A DNA stretch of 51,428 bases from JAJUJL01 sp041736465 (GTDB taxonomy: Bacteria > Chloroflexota > Anaerolineae > Anaerolineales > UBA4823). The stretch lies in assembly GCA_041736465.1 (NCBI GenBank), contig JBGSTO010000124.1, positions 1 to 51,428 of the forward strand, read 5' to 3'. Below, piece after piece: positions 40,185 through 50,072 of this stretch. Under the pieces are notes generated by a model, which did not search any database, was not told the origin of the DNA, and worked only from the letters and a program-made list of their open reading frames with translations. Made by a program: the position numbers and the translations under genes. The stretch's first letter is position 1. Each line of letters opens with the position of its first letter.

Positions 40185-40241
40185 AACTCAGGCAGCGCCG
40201 GGCTTCTCACCATCTGTGGGAGGCCAGGCGGTCCCTGAGTT
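40185..40241 (+). promoter_or_regulatory. Long imperfect hairpin in the rnc leader
   Basis: AACTCAGG pairs with CCTGAGTT (8 bp), then a 3x3 internal loop, a CGCC/GGCG block, one mismatch and a 10-bp upper stem with two G-U pairs closing a five-base loop (CATCT). In total about 22 bp. It ends four bases before the GGAGG of rnc. RNase III cleaves a stem in its own leader in E. coli, and this structure is suited to the same autoregulation. Confidence 0.55.
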
Positions 40242-40256
40242 TATGGAGGTAAGTAT

Positions 40257-40973
40257 ATGACTTCAACTCCGGAGACCGGGGGAGTGGAATCGCCCCAAGA
40301 TTTCGCTGCGAGGGTTTCGTTAGAATTTTCTGATATCTCCCTGCTGCGCAGAGCGTTAACCCACAGCTCATACATCAACGAAAATTCAGACGCAATCGAA
40401 GACAATGAGCGCCTGGAGTTTCTGGGTGACGCCGTGCTTGATTTTTTGGTAGGCGCATGGTTATACAACCATTATCCTGAGATGCGAGAGGGGGAGTTAA
40501 CCCGCATGCGTTCAGCGATTGTGCGCACCGATCAGCTTGCAGAGTTCGCCCGGCAGATCAACCTGGGCGACGCCTTGCGGCTGGGTCGCGGAGAAGACGA
40601 TGGCGGCGGTAGAAGGCGCAGCGCCTTATTGTGCGGCGCATTCGAAGCCCTGGTGGGTTCCCTGTTCCTGGATGGCGGCATCGAGCGTGTAGCACAGTTC
40701 ATCGAACCCCTGGTGCAGCCTGCGGCTGATAGAATTATCAGCGCCCGGCAGGAACAGGATCCGAAAAGTCTGTTTCAAGAATGGGCGCAAGGGTTGGGAT
40801 ATGGACCGCCAATTTATAAAACAATCTCGTCCAGTGGACCAGACCATGCCAGGAGCTTTGAAGTAGAAGTGTGGGTCAACGGAAAATTATTAGGGCGAGG
40901 CAGCGGCTATTCAAAGCAAGCCGCGGCAAAATCTGCTGCCCGCGACGCACTGCTCAACCTGGAGCAGGAATAA
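40257..40973 (+). CDS. rnc: Ribonuclease III
   Basis: A 238-residue double-strand-specific endonuclease. The signature NERLEFLGDAVL begins at residue 50, with metal-binding Glu54 and Asp58; a second acidic site lies in CGAFEALVGSLFLDGG. The C-terminal dsRNA-binding domain spans about 165-235 (DPKSLFQEWAQGLGYGPPIY, then GRGSGYSKQAAAKSAARDAL). GGAGG lies eight bases before ATG. It matures rRNA and processes structured messages; a long hairpin in its own leader is a possible target. Confidence 0.96.
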   Translation: MTSTPETGGVESPQDFAARVSLEFSDISLLRRALTHSSYINENSDAIEDNERLEFLGDAVLDFLVGAWLYNHYPEMREGELTRMRSAIVRTDQLAEFARQINLGDALRLGRGEDDGGGRRRSALLCGAFEALVGSLFLDGGIERVAQFIEPLVQPAADRIISARQEQDPKSLFQEWAQGLGYGPPIYKTISSSGPDHARSFEVEVWVNGKLLGRGSGYSKQAAAKSAARDALLNLEQE

Positions 40974-41013
40974 ATATCACACCGGCTTGCCGGGAAAAAA
41001 CGGGTTGAGTTTG

Positions 41014-44000
41014 ATGCCATCACGCCTAAAATCACTTGAATTACATGGATATAAAACTTTCGCCAGCCGGACCTTGTTTGAGTTCTCTCCCAATGTCACT
41101 GCCATTGTAGGCCCTAACGGTTCCGGCAAATCCAATATCGCTGATAGCCTGCGCTGGGTGTTGGGCGAGCAGTCCTACAGCCTGCTGCGAGGCAAGAAGA
41201 CCGAGGACATGATCTTCGCGGGTTCTGAGCAGCGTACTCGCGCGGGTATGGCATCCGCGACTGTGCTCTTCGATAACAGCGATGGCTGGCTGCCTATTGA
41301 TTACAGCGAAGTGGCGATCACGCGGCGAGCTTATCGGGATGGAACCAATGAATACCTGGTAAATGGCCAAAAGGTTCGCCTGAGGGATGTGTCTGAGCTG
41401 CTGGCCCAATCGGGACTGGCGGAGCGCACCTACACCATCATTGGACAGGGGGTTGTGGATGCAGCCCTGGCTTTGAAAGCTGAAGAGCGCAGACGCCTGT
41501 TTGAAGAAGCGGCTGGTATAGGTTTACACCGCAGCCGGCGCGAGGAGGCCTTGCGCCGCCTGGAGATCACCCGGCGCAACCTGGAGCGAGTCGAAGATAT
41601 CCTGGCAGAGCTGCAGCCGCGATTGCGCAGCCTGGAACGGCAGGCGCGCCGCCTGCTCGAGTACGAGCAGGTGCGCACAGATTTACAAGTGCTGCTGCGT
41701 GAATGGTATGGCTATCACTGGCATCGTGCCCAGGAGGAATTATTAAGCGCACGCGAGGTTGCACGCGGGCGCGAATCTACCCTGGAAGAGATTCGCCAGG
41801 AGCAGTCGGGGCAGGAAGAGGTGATCTCTTTGCAGAGGGAGAGCATCCAGGCGCTGCGCTCGCAGTTGAACAGCTTACACAGGCAGCTCTCCCAATACCA
41901 TCTTGAGCGAGAAACGCTGATCCGAGAGGAGGCTGTTTCTGAAGAACGCAGCCGTTCACAACTACACCAATTGGAGCAGCTGCAGAGAGAGAGCGCTCAT
42001 CTTGAGGAAGAACGCAAGCTGCACCAGGAATCGTTAATCCGCAGTGCGCAAGAAGCGTCTCGTCTCGAGTCTGAACTGCAGGAAGCGCGCCAGCAGGTTG
42101 AAACCACTACCCGCGCCTTGCAGGCGCGGGCTGCAGAGCGCGCCCGGTCTGAGCAGGCCCTCCAAAAGGAAAGGCAGGCGCTCTCAGACATACTATCGCG
42201 GCAGGGACAGGCACATGCCCGGTTGGCCGAACTGCAGTCTCAGTTGAGGAGGGCAGATGAGGCGCTTCAAACAGCCACGCAAACGCTCCAGGGTGCCGAG
42301 GTTGAGCGGGATCGCGCCCGAGAAAACCTGGAAAAAGCCGCCAACGCAGTAGAGCAGGCCGCTCAAGCTCGCAGCCAGGCCGAAACGGCGCTCAACCAAC
42401 ATCGCCAAAGATTATCTCAATTGGAAGATGAACGCAAGCAGCTTCTTGAGCAGCGTTCAGCCCTGGCTGCCAACGCCGCTCGTTTGCATACCCAGATGGA
42501 TGTCCTGGATCAGGCCGAAGCTGCGCTATCCGGCTACAGTGAAGGCGCGCAAGCGCTGATCAAGGCGATGCAGAAATCGGGATTACAGGCTGCACGCGGC
42601 GCATTGAGCAGTTTCTTACAAGTGCCGGATCGTTACGAAACAGCACTGGCAGCCGCCCTGGGCGAGTATCTGGATGCGATGTTGGTAGAGCATTCGGATA
42701 GCGCAGGGCAAGCCCTGGATTTGCTGGCAGCGAAGGCAGCCCGGGGGGTTGTAATTCCCCTGGATGCGATACAGGCGCCCGCGGTTTCACACTCGGCTGC
42801 AGAACTCACCGGGTTTATTGGATGGGCAGCTGATCTGGTACAAACGCCTGCAGAAGTGCGCCCGGTGTTGAATTTGCTGCTTGGGCAAACCTTGATTGTA
42901 GAAGATCGTCAGGCGGCTTTGAGATATGTACGCTCGCTACGCAGGTCTGGCGAGCAGGCAGTGGGCGTGCGCGCGGTAACCTTGCAGGGAGAGATCTTTC
43001 ACGCCGGCGGCCCAATGATTTACGGCTCTTCTGGGCGCCCGGCAACACTTAGCAGACCACGGCAGCGAAAAGAATTGGCTGAGGCATACCAACGGGCAGA
43101 GCGTGAGCTTGCAGAGATCGACGACTCGCTGTTAAAAACTCAATCGAGCACAGCACAGATGCGCCAGCAAAGTAAACCATTAGAGGATATGCGCGAGGCG
43201 GCTGTGCGCCTCCAGGAGAAAGCATTCCAGACCCAGGAAGGGCACCGGCTGGCGTTGGAAGGGGCAATCCGGCAGATCGAGTGGGTTCAGAAACAACGCA
43301 GCTCTTTGGTAGGGCAGCAGAAGGATGCACATGTCCAGGTAGAGCAGCTGAGCGCTACACTTACCGGGCTGGAGGGCAAGATTGCTGAGGCCAGAGAACT
43401 GGTACGCCAGCGCAATTCCACAGTTGGAGAATTGGCGTTGGATGATTTACAAGCGGAGGTAGCTCACTGGGCTGCTCTGGCAGAAGTGGCTCAAAGAACG
43501 GTCGTGGAGACTGCGAGACGGCAGTCTGACCGGTTGACGTTGCAGCAGCGCGCTGAAGCAGCCCTGCGCGAAAATCTACTGCGCGCCGAGAAAATCCAGC
43601 AGGCTATTAAAGACCTGGAAACTACCAGACTGGAAAGAAGAATAAATGAGAACCGGCTGGCGGAGCAGATCTCGGAATTGAATGCCGTCATCGAGCCGGC
43701 CGAGACGAAACTGGCGGAGGCGGAAGCGGAGCTGGAAAAAGAACTGGCAGCAGAGAGTTCTGTGCGCCATGCAGCCAGCCTGGCAGAACATCACCACGCG
43801 CAAGCAAAGATTAACCTGGCAAAAAAGCAGGAGGCCCTGGATACCTGGCGGAGACGGATCGAGGATGATTTCGGGCTGGTAGCATTTGAATATGAGGCCG
43901 ACCTGGTCGGACCGACGCCGCTGCCGCTAACGGGGATGGTCGAGCAGCTGCCGCGTGTCACCCGTCTGTCTCCAGAAATTGAAGAAAATGTCCGCCGCCA

Positions 44001-44643
44001 GCGCGCCCAATTGCGCCGTATGGGACCCATCAACCCGGAGGCGCAGACTGAATACGTGGAGGTCAAAGAGCGCTTCCGGTTCATGACTGAACAGGTGGCA
44101 GACCTGCACAATGCTGAGGCCGATGTGCGCCAGGTGATCGCAGAATTGGATGATTTGATGCAGCGTGAGCTGCGCCGGACTTTCGAGGCTGTATCCATCG
44201 AGTTCAAGCAAATATTCACTCGTCTTTTTGGCGGCGGCTCGGCGCGGTTGGTGCTAACCGATCCAGATGATATGAGCAGCACCGGCATAGATATTGAGGC
44301 GCGGCTGCCAGGGCGGCGTTCTCAGGGATTGTCGCTGCTTTCGGGCGGTGAAAGAAGCCTGACGGCAACCTCTCTGGTATTTGCCTTGCTCAAGGTATCA
44401 CCGACCCCATTCTGCGTGCTGGATGAGGTGGACGCCATGCTGGATGAGGCCAACGTAGGACGGTTTCGGGATATCCTGGGTGAGTTCAGTCAAAGCACCC
44501 AGTTCATCGTCGTAACCCATAATCGCAATACAGTCCAGGTGGCAGATGTTATTTATGGGGTTACCATGGGGCGAGACTCGGCCAGCCAGGTGATCAGCTT
44601 GAAATTGGATGAGGTTGAAAAAATTGTTGCTGCTGAACAGTAA
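41014..44643 (+). CDS. smc: Chromosome segregation protein SMC
   Basis: A 1209-residue condensin ATPase. Walker A is GPNGSGKSN near residue 34; two long coiled coils (about 160-500 and 670-1000) flank a hinge (about 500-660, with GALSSFLQVPDRYETALAAALGEYLDAM). The C-terminal head carries the LLSGGERSL signature and Walker B VLDEVDAMLDEANVGRF. I prefer ATG 41014 to a TTG at 40987, though neither has a good ribosome site. It lies 40 bp after rnc and its stop overlaps the trmFO start (TAATG). The scpA/scpB partners are not in the window. Confidence 0.96.
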   Translation: MPSRLKSLELHGYKTFASRTLFEFSPNVTAIVGPNGSGKSNIADSLRWVLGEQSYSLLRGKKTEDMIFAGSEQRTRAGMASATVLFDNSDGWLPIDYSEVAITRRAYRDGTNEYLVNGQKVRLRDVSELLAQSGLAERTYTIIGQGVVDAALALKAEERRRLFEEAAGIGLHRSRREEALRRLEITRRNLERVEDILAELQPRLRSLERQARRLLEYEQVRTDLQVLLREWYGYHWHRAQEELLSAREVARGRESTLEEIRQEQSGQEEVISLQRESIQALRSQLNSLHRQLSQYHLERETLIREEAVSEERSRSQLHQLEQLQRESAHLEEERKLHQESLIRSAQEASRLESELQEARQQVETTTRALQARAAERARSEQALQKERQALSDILSRQGQAHARLAELQSQLRRADEALQTATQTLQGAEVERDRARENLEKAANAVEQAAQARSQAETALNQHRQRLSQLEDERKQLLEQRSALAANAARLHTQMDVLDQAEAALSGYSEGAQALIKAMQKSGLQAARGALSSFLQVPDRYETALAAALGEYLDAMLVEHSDSAGQALDLLAAKAARGVVIPLDAIQAPAVSHSAAELTGFIGWAADLVQTPAEVRPVLNLLLGQTLIVEDRQAALRYVRSLRRSGEQAVGVRAVTLQGEIFHAGGPMIYGSSGRPATLSRPRQRKELAEAYQRAERELAEIDDSLLKTQSSTAQMRQQSKPLEDMREAAVRLQEKAFQTQEGHRLALEGAIRQIEWVQKQRSSLVGQQKDAHVQVEQLSATLTGLEGKIAEARELVRQRNSTVGELALDDLQAEVAHWAALAEVAQRTVVETARRQSDRLTLQQRAEAALRENLLRAEKIQQAIKDLETTRLERRINENRLAEQISELNAVIEPAETKLAEAEAELEKELAAESSVRHAASLAEHHHAQAKINLAKKQEALDTWRRRIEDDFGLVAFEYEADLVGPTPLPLTGMVEQLPRVTRLSPEIEENVRRQRAQLRRMGPINPEAQTEYVEVKERFRFMTEQVADLHNAEADVRQVIAELDDLMQRELRRTFEAVSIEFKQIFTRLFGGGSARLVLTDPDDMSSTGIDIEARLPGRRSQGLSLLSGGERSLTATSLVFALLKVSPTPFCVLDEVDAMLDEANVGRFRDILGEFSQSTQFIVVTHNRNTVQVADVIYGVTMGRDSASQVISLKLDEVEKIVAAEQ

Positions 44644-46055
44644 TGGTGCATCGATCCGTGGGTACGCCTAGACAGGAATCCCCGGTAGATTTGATGGTGA
44701 TTGGCGGGGGGCTGGCGGGTAGCGAGGCAGCCTGGCAGGCGGCGCAGCGCGGGCTGAAAGTCAACCTGTATGAAATGCGCCCTCACGTATCCACCGGCGC
44801 CCACAGCAGTGCTGATCTGGCAGAATTGGTGTGCTCGAACTCCCTGGGATCCGACTTGCCGGATCGGGCAGCAGGCTTGCTGAAAGCAGAGCTGCGCAGG
44901 ATGGGATCGCTGCTCTTGCGTGTAGCAGACGAAACGCGGCTTCCTGCTGGCGGGGCACTGGCGGTTGATCGGGAGGGCTTTGCACAGCAGGTCACACAAA
45001 TACTAAGCAGCCATCCCCTCATCGCGCTGGTCAGGGAGGAAGTCAGGGAAATCCCGGCCTCCCCAGCGATCGTGGCTTCTGGCCCGCTCACGTCTTCTGC
45101 GCTGGCACAATCGATACGAGAGCTGACCGGCAGCCAGCACCTGTATTTCTTCGATGCCATTGCCCCTATTGCGATGCACGATTCCATCGATATGCGCACC
45201 GCCTACCGGGCTTCACGCTATGAGCGCGGTGAGCAAGCTGAAGGCGACTATATTAACTGCCCGTTTTCACAGGAAGAATACTATGCGTTTATCGATGCGC
45301 TTTCAGGGGCACAGCGCATCGAATTGAAAGAATTCGAGCAGATGGTAGAACAAGGGGTGAAGGCAGGCGCTCACCAGTACTTCGAGGGCTGCCTGCCTAT
45401 CGAAGTGCTCTCTGCGCGCGGCAAGGATGCCCTGCGCTACGGACCGATGCGCCCGGTAGGGCTCCTGGATCCGCGCACGGGGCGGAGACCGTTTGCGGTG
45501 CTGCAGCTTCGCCAGGATGACCTGGCGGGCAGCCTGTACAACCTGGTCGGTTTCCAGACGAACCTGACCTTTTCGGAGCAGGGGCGCATCCTGCGCATGA
45601 TCCCTGGACTGGAAAAAGCGGAATTTGCCCGCTATGGACAAATGCACCGCAATACCTTCATTTTCTCACCGGCTTATTTGGATCCCAGCCTGCAGTTCCA
45701 CAACCGGAATAATTTGTGGTTTGCCGGTCAAATCACAGGCGTCGAGGGCTATGGCGGGAATATTGCCACCGGTTTGCTGGCGGGGTGGAATGCAGCCCGC
45801 GTGTATCATGGATTGACACCCCTTGCGCTGCCGGGAACGACGATGTTGGGAGCGTTATGCCACTACATCACTCATGCATCGGCTGCCGATTTCCAACCGA
45901 TGAAGGCCAATTTTGGCATCATGCCGCCGCTGGAGGCGCCGCTTCCCAAGGGTAAGCGTGAGCGCGGCGCGGCATACTCCCAGCGATCGCTGAATGACCT
46001 CGAACAATTTCTGAACCACGTGGCTGGCGAGGAAAGCGCCATTCTTGCCGGTTAA
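44643..46055 (+). CDS. trmFO: Methylenetetrahydrofolate-tRNA (uracil-5-)-methyltransferase TrmFO
   Basis: A 470-residue flavoenzyme that makes ribothymidine at U54 of tRNA using methylene-THF. The FAD-binding GGGLAGSEAAWQ lies near residue 21. The conserved ELVCSNSLGSD and YINCPFSQEEYYAF segments contain the cysteines implicated in catalysis. NLWFAGQITGVEGYGGNIATG is the C-terminal flavin motif of the GidA-related family. The length and the missing GidA tail separate it from MnmG. The start codon overlaps the smc stop by one base. Confidence 0.96.
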   Translation: MVHRSVGTPRQESPVDLMVIGGGLAGSEAAWQAAQRGLKVNLYEMRPHVSTGAHSSADLAELVCSNSLGSDLPDRAAGLLKAELRRMGSLLLRVADETRLPAGGALAVDREGFAQQVTQILSSHPLIALVREEVREIPASPAIVASGPLTSSALAQSIRELTGSQHLYFFDAIAPIAMHDSIDMRTAYRASRYERGEQAEGDYINCPFSQEEYYAFIDALSGAQRIELKEFEQMVEQGVKAGAHQYFEGCLPIEVLSARGKDALRYGPMRPVGLLDPRTGRRPFAVLQLRQDDLAGSLYNLVGFQTNLTFSEQGRILRMIPGLEKAEFARYGQMHRNTFIFSPAYLDPSLQFHNRNNLWFAGQITGVEGYGGNIATGLLAGWNAARVYHGLTPLALPGTTMLGALCHYITHASAADFQPMKANFGIMPPLEAPLPKGKRERGAAYSQRSLNDLEQFLNHVAGEESAILAG

Positions 46056-46082
46056 CCCTTTCGCGATTTGATCATTCCATTA

Positions 46083-47072
46083 ATGGCACCCAGCAACCGC
46101 CCGTCTTCGCCCAAATTGAAATTTCCCTGGATCCAACTGGCAGCATTTGTCTTTTTGGCGCTGATGGGAATTGCACTGGTACTCCTGAGGGACGCCAACA
46201 GGACGGCAGAGATACCGCCAACACCGACTCGCCCGCTTCAATCGTCACTGCACCTCGATTTGGATAAGATGCAAAAGTCTTTCGATGGAGGTAAAGCCTG
46301 GGACGATGTAGCTTACCAGGTCAATTTGGGTGCGCGCACGCCAGGATCTCAGGCGCACGCCCAGGTGGTGGATTGGATGGTCGCGGAGCTGGAAAAAGCC
46401 AACTGGAATGTGAATATACAGGAAGTGGAGATTTCCGGCAAGCGCGCCCGCAACGTGATCGCTCAGAGGGGTGAGGGATCTCCCTGGGTGATCCTGGGTG
46501 CGCATTACGACTCTCGACTGGCTGCAGATCGTGACCCTGACCCTGCAAATATTGGGCAGCCTGTTCCTGGAGCCAACGACGGTGCGTCTGGGGTGGCGGT
46601 GCTGCTGGAGCTTGCCAGAGTCTTTCCGGAGGATCTATCCGGAGAGGTGTGGCTGGTATTATTCGACCTGGAAGATAACGGCAATCTGCCAGGATATGAG
46701 TGGATTATGGGGTCGCAGGCCTTCGTGGCGCAGCTGTCTGGAAAGCCGGATGCAGCCATTATCATCGACATGATCGGCGATGCAGAGCAGCAGATCTATC
46801 TGGAAGGCAACTCCGATCCTGAGCTGGCAGCGCAAATCTGGGGTGCGGCAGCCTCGCTGGGCTATGCCAATCGCTTTATCTTCGAGCAGAAACACACCAT
46901 CATTGACGATCATGTGCCTTTCCTGCAGGCTGGAATACCGGCAGTGGATATCATTGATTTCGATTACCCTTACTGGCACACGACTGAAGATACCGCCGAC
47001 AAGGTATCGCCCGAGAGCCTGCAGGCGGTGGGCGATACACTGCTTACATGGTTGAAAGAAACGTTGCGTTAA
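46083..47072 (+). CDS. M28-family zinc aminopeptidase, membrane-anchored
   Basis: A 329-residue protein with an N-terminal signal-anchor helix (PWIQLAAFVFLALMGIALVLL) and an extracytoplasmic M28 peptidase fold. Zinc ligands are recognisable in GAHYDSR (His), GANDGASG (bridging Asp), LFDLEDNG (Glu), the DMIGDAE region (Asp) and YWHTTEDTADKV (His). The family includes aminopeptidases and glutaminyl cyclases, and the exact substrate is unclear. A TTG at 46068 could extend it by five residues. It follows trmFO by 27 bp but is functionally unrelated. Confidence 0.85.
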   Translation: MAPSNRPSSPKLKFPWIQLAAFVFLALMGIALVLLRDANRTAEIPPTPTRPLQSSLHLDLDKMQKSFDGGKAWDDVAYQVNLGARTPGSQAHAQVVDWMVAELEKANWNVNIQEVEISGKRARNVIAQRGEGSPWVILGAHYDSRLAADRDPDPANIGQPVPGANDGASGVAVLLELARVFPEDLSGEVWLVLFDLEDNGNLPGYEWIMGSQAFVAQLSGKPDAAIIIDMIGDAEQQIYLEGNSDPELAAQIWGAAASLGYANRFIFEQKHTIIDDHVPFLQAGIPAVDIIDFDYPYWHTTEDTADKVSPESLQAVGDTLLTWLKETLR

Positions 47073-47074
47073 CG

Positions 47075-47103
47075 TTGGCAAAACGCATAATCTATCGTAA
47101 ACT
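47075..47103 (+). promoter_or_regulatory. Candidate promoter of the soluble histidine kinase
   Basis: TTGGCA (47075-47080) and TAAACT (47098-47103) are separated by 17 nt. The predicted start near 47110 leaves only about three bases before the ATG at 47113, another nearly leaderless arrangement. Confidence 0.4.
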
Positions 47104-47112
47104 ATAAACGAT

Positions 47113-48381
47113 ATGCTGGCATTACACTCTATAAGCGAGATGCGTTCAACCTGGACGAAGAAAGCGGCCAACCGCCTGGCGCGGGGAGAAGGGGTGCGCA
47201 GCAGCTTCCAGGAACAGATCGACCGTTTTTATGATCTGCTGCTGCAGGCGGTGGAAACCGGCGATCCGGCCTGGCTGGAGTCACTGGTCGATGGTTGGGT
47301 ACATGCGCGCACTGAGAGTGACCTGGATCAAGATGCCGCCAGCGTTCCCCCTGTGCTGCAAGAGCTGCTGATGCTCTTCTATGAGGCTTGTTATGAAAGC
47401 TTGCCGCCTCAGGAGGCGCTCGAAGCACTGGGCGCAGTTGTGCCGGTGATTACGCATGCCATGACGTACGCTGCTGCTAAAGAAACTCGACAGCACGTCG
47501 AACATGTCTCACACCAGCTGGAGGAGACGCGTTTAAGTCTTGAGCGATTGGACCGCAGTAAAAGCGATTTCATCGCCATTGCCGCGCATGAACTGAAGAC
47601 TCCGTTGACATTGATCGAGGGATACGCTGCCATGCTTCGTGACAGCAGTGCATCCGGTGACGCGCAGAGTAAGGTATTATTGCAGGGTATAGATAATGGA
47701 GCTCACAGGCTGCGGGAGATTGTTGACGACATGATCGATGTATCCCTCATCGACAACAACCTGCTGTCGCTCAATTTCCAGCCGGTTTGGTTGAACCGTC
47801 TGTTAGAGATCATCCAGCAAGAATTCCGCGCCACGGTTCAGGAACGGCGCATAACCCTGAACATGCATCCTTTTCCGGGCAGTAACGAAATGAATTTTGG
47901 CGACTCTGAGCGTTTGTTTCAGGCTTTCCGAAATTTGATCGTCAATGCAATTAAATATACGCCTGATGGCGGCTGGATCCAGGTGAACGGGCGAAAGCTG
48001 CCCGGATTTATCGAGGTCACGATCCAGGACAGCGGTATCGGTATCGCAGCTGAAGACCACCAACGCATCTTTGAGAAGTTTGGGCGCATTGGCAGCGTCT
48101 CGCTGCACTCCTCCGGAAAGACCAAATTCAAGGGAGGTGGACCCGGGCTGGGTCTGCCAATTACAAAGGGGATCATCGAAGCGCATGGCGGAGCGATCTG
48201 GGTTGAGTCTGAAGGCTTCGACGACCAGCACTACCCGGGTTCGACTTTTCATGTGCTGCTCCCAATTCGCAGCGAACCGCCCGACGATAAGATGGCGCGC
48301 CTTTTCAAGACTACCATCCAGTCGGATAATCCTGAGGCGCTGCGCTATGACCCGTCGCACAGCAGCGGGTTCAATTCCTAG
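47113..48381 (+). CDS. Soluble sensor histidine kinase
   Basis: A 422-residue kinase without membrane helices. Residues 1-130 are a helical input region of unknown type (LLLQAVETGDPAWLESLVDGW...), then a coiled coil, HisKA with the phospho-acceptor His159 in IAIAAHELKTPL, and a HATPase domain: N-box FRNLIVNAIKYTPDGG, G1 DSGIGIA, F-box and G2 GPGLGLPITKGIIEAHGG. No response regulator is adjacent, so it is an orphan. ATG 47113 has no ribosome site but has a promoter-like sequence directly upstream; ATG 47140 is an alternative. Confidence 0.88.
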   Translation: MLALHSISEMRSTWTKKAANRLARGEGVRSSFQEQIDRFYDLLLQAVETGDPAWLESLVDGWVHARTESDLDQDAASVPPVLQELLMLFYEACYESLPPQEALEALGAVVPVITHAMTYAAAKETRQHVEHVSHQLEETRLSLERLDRSKSDFIAIAAHELKTPLTLIEGYAAMLRDSSASGDAQSKVLLQGIDNGAHRLREIVDDMIDVSLIDNNLLSLNFQPVWLNRLLEIIQQEFRATVQERRITLNMHPFPGSNEMNFGDSERLFQAFRNLIVNAIKYTPDGGWIQVNGRKLPGFIEVTIQDSGIGIAAEDHQRIFEKFGRIGSVSLHSSGKTKFKGGGPGLGLPITKGIIEAHGGAIWVESEGFDDQHYPGSTFHVLLPIRSEPPDDKMARLFKTTIQSDNPEALRYDPSHSSGFNS

Positions 48382-48398
48382 GAAAATTCGGAAATATA

Positions 48399-49724
48399 AT
48401 GGCAAAGAAACAACCGGAACCCACTCTCCGCCCGCGAGAGCGCGCATTTTTAGTCGGAGCCGAGATCTATGGTCGGGCCGATCTGCTCTCGCTGGAGGAT
48501 TCTTTAAATGAGCTTGATTTGCTGGCAAATACAGCAGGTCTTCTGGTCGTTGGACAGGCAACGCAGAAGCTGGACGCACCTAATTCAGCCACTTTTATCG
48601 GACCGGGAAAAGTCGAAGAAGTTAAAGCCCTGGTGGAAGAAACCCAGGCCGAAGTGATTCTTTTCGATGAGGAATTATCGCCCCGGCATTTACGTGAGCT
48701 GGAGAAAATTCTCGGCGATAAAGTGCGCATACTCGATCGCACTGCGTTGATCCTGGATATATTTGCGCAACATGCGGGCACACGCGAGGGGGCGTTGCAG
48801 GTCGAGTTGGCTCAATATGAATATCGCCTGCCACGCCTGACTCGGGCCTGGACGCACCTGGCACGCCAGGCAGGCGGTGGCGGAGGGCGCTCGGGCGCCG
48901 TCGGCGGGGTAGGCCTGCGTGGACCGGGTGAAACGCAGCTGGAGGTTGACCGGCGAGATATCCGCCGCCGCATCAGCCATCTGAAGCAAGAACTGGAAAA
49001 GGTTCGTACCCACCGGCAGCAGTACCGCGCCCGGCGCAAACGATCTCAGATCCCGGTCGTTGCCCTGGTAGGGTACACCAATGCCGGAAAATCCACACTG
49101 CTCAACCATCTGGCAAATGCCGAGGTGTATGTTGCCGACCAGCTCTTTGCTACGTTAGATCCGACCACCCGGCGCGTGGAGCTGCCAGGTGGAAACCTTG
49201 CGCTGTTCACCGATACTGTTGGTTTTATCCAAAAGCTGCCAACCGCCCTGGTGGCAGCCTTCCGGGCGACTCTGGAGGAGATCACCGAGGCCGACTTACT
49301 GCTACATGTGGTGGATATCACCCATGCCAATGCGCAAGCACAGGCTGAGTCTGTACACCAGACTCTGGGGGAAATCGGCGCAGCCCATATCCCCGTTCTG
49401 ACGGCGCTCAACAAGATTGACCGGTTGGGAGATCCAGAAAAAGCGCGCAGCAGCCTGGAAAATTACTCTCGGTCTGTAGCCATTTCCGCTTTGAAGGGCA
49501 TTGGCATCACCGAGCTGTTGTCGGCAGTAAATGATTTGCTGTACGAGACTTTTACCAAAGTAGTCGTCAGACTGCCCTTCACTGAAGGCGGTTTGATTGC
49601 TTTATTCCATGAACAAGGTCAGGTGGAACGTGTCGAGCAGCAGCACGGCGGCGTTTTGATCCATGGTCGCCTGCCAGGCAGATTGTTGGCGCGCTACCAG
49701 GCGTATTGGTTCACCCCAGGATAG
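48399..49724 (+). CDS. hflX: GTPase HflX
   Basis: A 441-residue ribosome-associated GTPase. The N-terminal HflX domain (FIGPGKVEEV, then EVILFDEELSPRHLRELE) and the Gly-rich linker GGGGGRSGAVGGVGLRGPGE lead to a helical arm and then the G domain: G1 GYTNAGKS, G3 DTVGFIQKLP and G4 NKID. HflX splits stalled or hibernating ribosomes under stress. It follows the histidine kinase by 17 bp and precedes a small membrane protein by 2 bp. Confidence 0.96.
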   Translation: MAKKQPEPTLRPRERAFLVGAEIYGRADLLSLEDSLNELDLLANTAGLLVVGQATQKLDAPNSATFIGPGKVEEVKALVEETQAEVILFDEELSPRHLRELEKILGDKVRILDRTALILDIFAQHAGTREGALQVELAQYEYRLPRLTRAWTHLARQAGGGGGRSGAVGGVGLRGPGETQLEVDRRDIRRRISHLKQELEKVRTHRQQYRARRKRSQIPVVALVGYTNAGKSTLLNHLANAEVYVADQLFATLDPTTRRVELPGGNLALFTDTVGFIQKLPTALVAAFRATLEEITEADLLLHVVDITHANAQAQAESVHQTLGEIGAAHIPVLTALNKIDRLGDPEKARSSLENYSRSVAISALKGIGITELLSAVNDLLYETFTKVVVRLPFTEGGLIALFHEQGQVERVEQQHGGVLIHGRLPGRLLARYQAYWFTPG

Positions 49725-49726
49725 CC

Positions 49727-49936
49727 ATGTCAGAATCGTTTAGCCGTTTCCTGGATCGTCTGTCCGATTATTTTGCACATCGTAAGGGGCTGCTGCCTAT
49801 CCTTGGTGTGCTGCTGGTAACAGCAAATTACTTCCTGCAGTTCTTTATTTCCGGCTGGGTGGTGGAGAGCGACCTGCTGCTGCATCTGGGAATTATCGTC
49901 GCGCTGGTGGGATTCCTCTTAGCCTGGGCGCTTTAA
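49727..49936 (+). CDS. Small membrane protein, two helices, unknown function
   Basis: I do not recognise this protein. The ATG at 49727 follows the hflX stop by two bases and gives 69 residues. After a polar start (MSESFSRFLDRLSDYFAHRKG) there are two hydrophobic segments (LLPILGVLLVTANYFLQFFI and LLLHLGIIVALVGFLLAWAL) separated by SGWVVESD. The chain ends right at the second helix. Its tight coupling to hflX and clean hydrophobic pattern make it likely to be real. Confidence 0.7.
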   Translation: MSESFSRFLDRLSDYFAHRKGLLPILGVLLVTANYFLQFFISGWVVESDLLLHLGIIVALVGFLLAWAL

Positions 49937-49965
49937 CTAGCGTGATCTCACCGTTAAATGAATAG

Positions 49966-50037
<72 letters not shown>

Positions 50038-50048
50038 AAGCGGCAGTA

Positions 50049-50057
50049 ATTTTACCA
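50049..50057 (-). promoter_or_regulatory. Extended -10 promoter of the tRNA-Arg gene
   Basis: TGG-TAAAAT on the minus strand ends 11 nt before the tRNA 5' end. No good -35 hexamer is seen, but TGn extended -10 elements often need none. Confidence 0.4.
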
Positions 50058-50072
50058 TATTTGCATTGAGAC

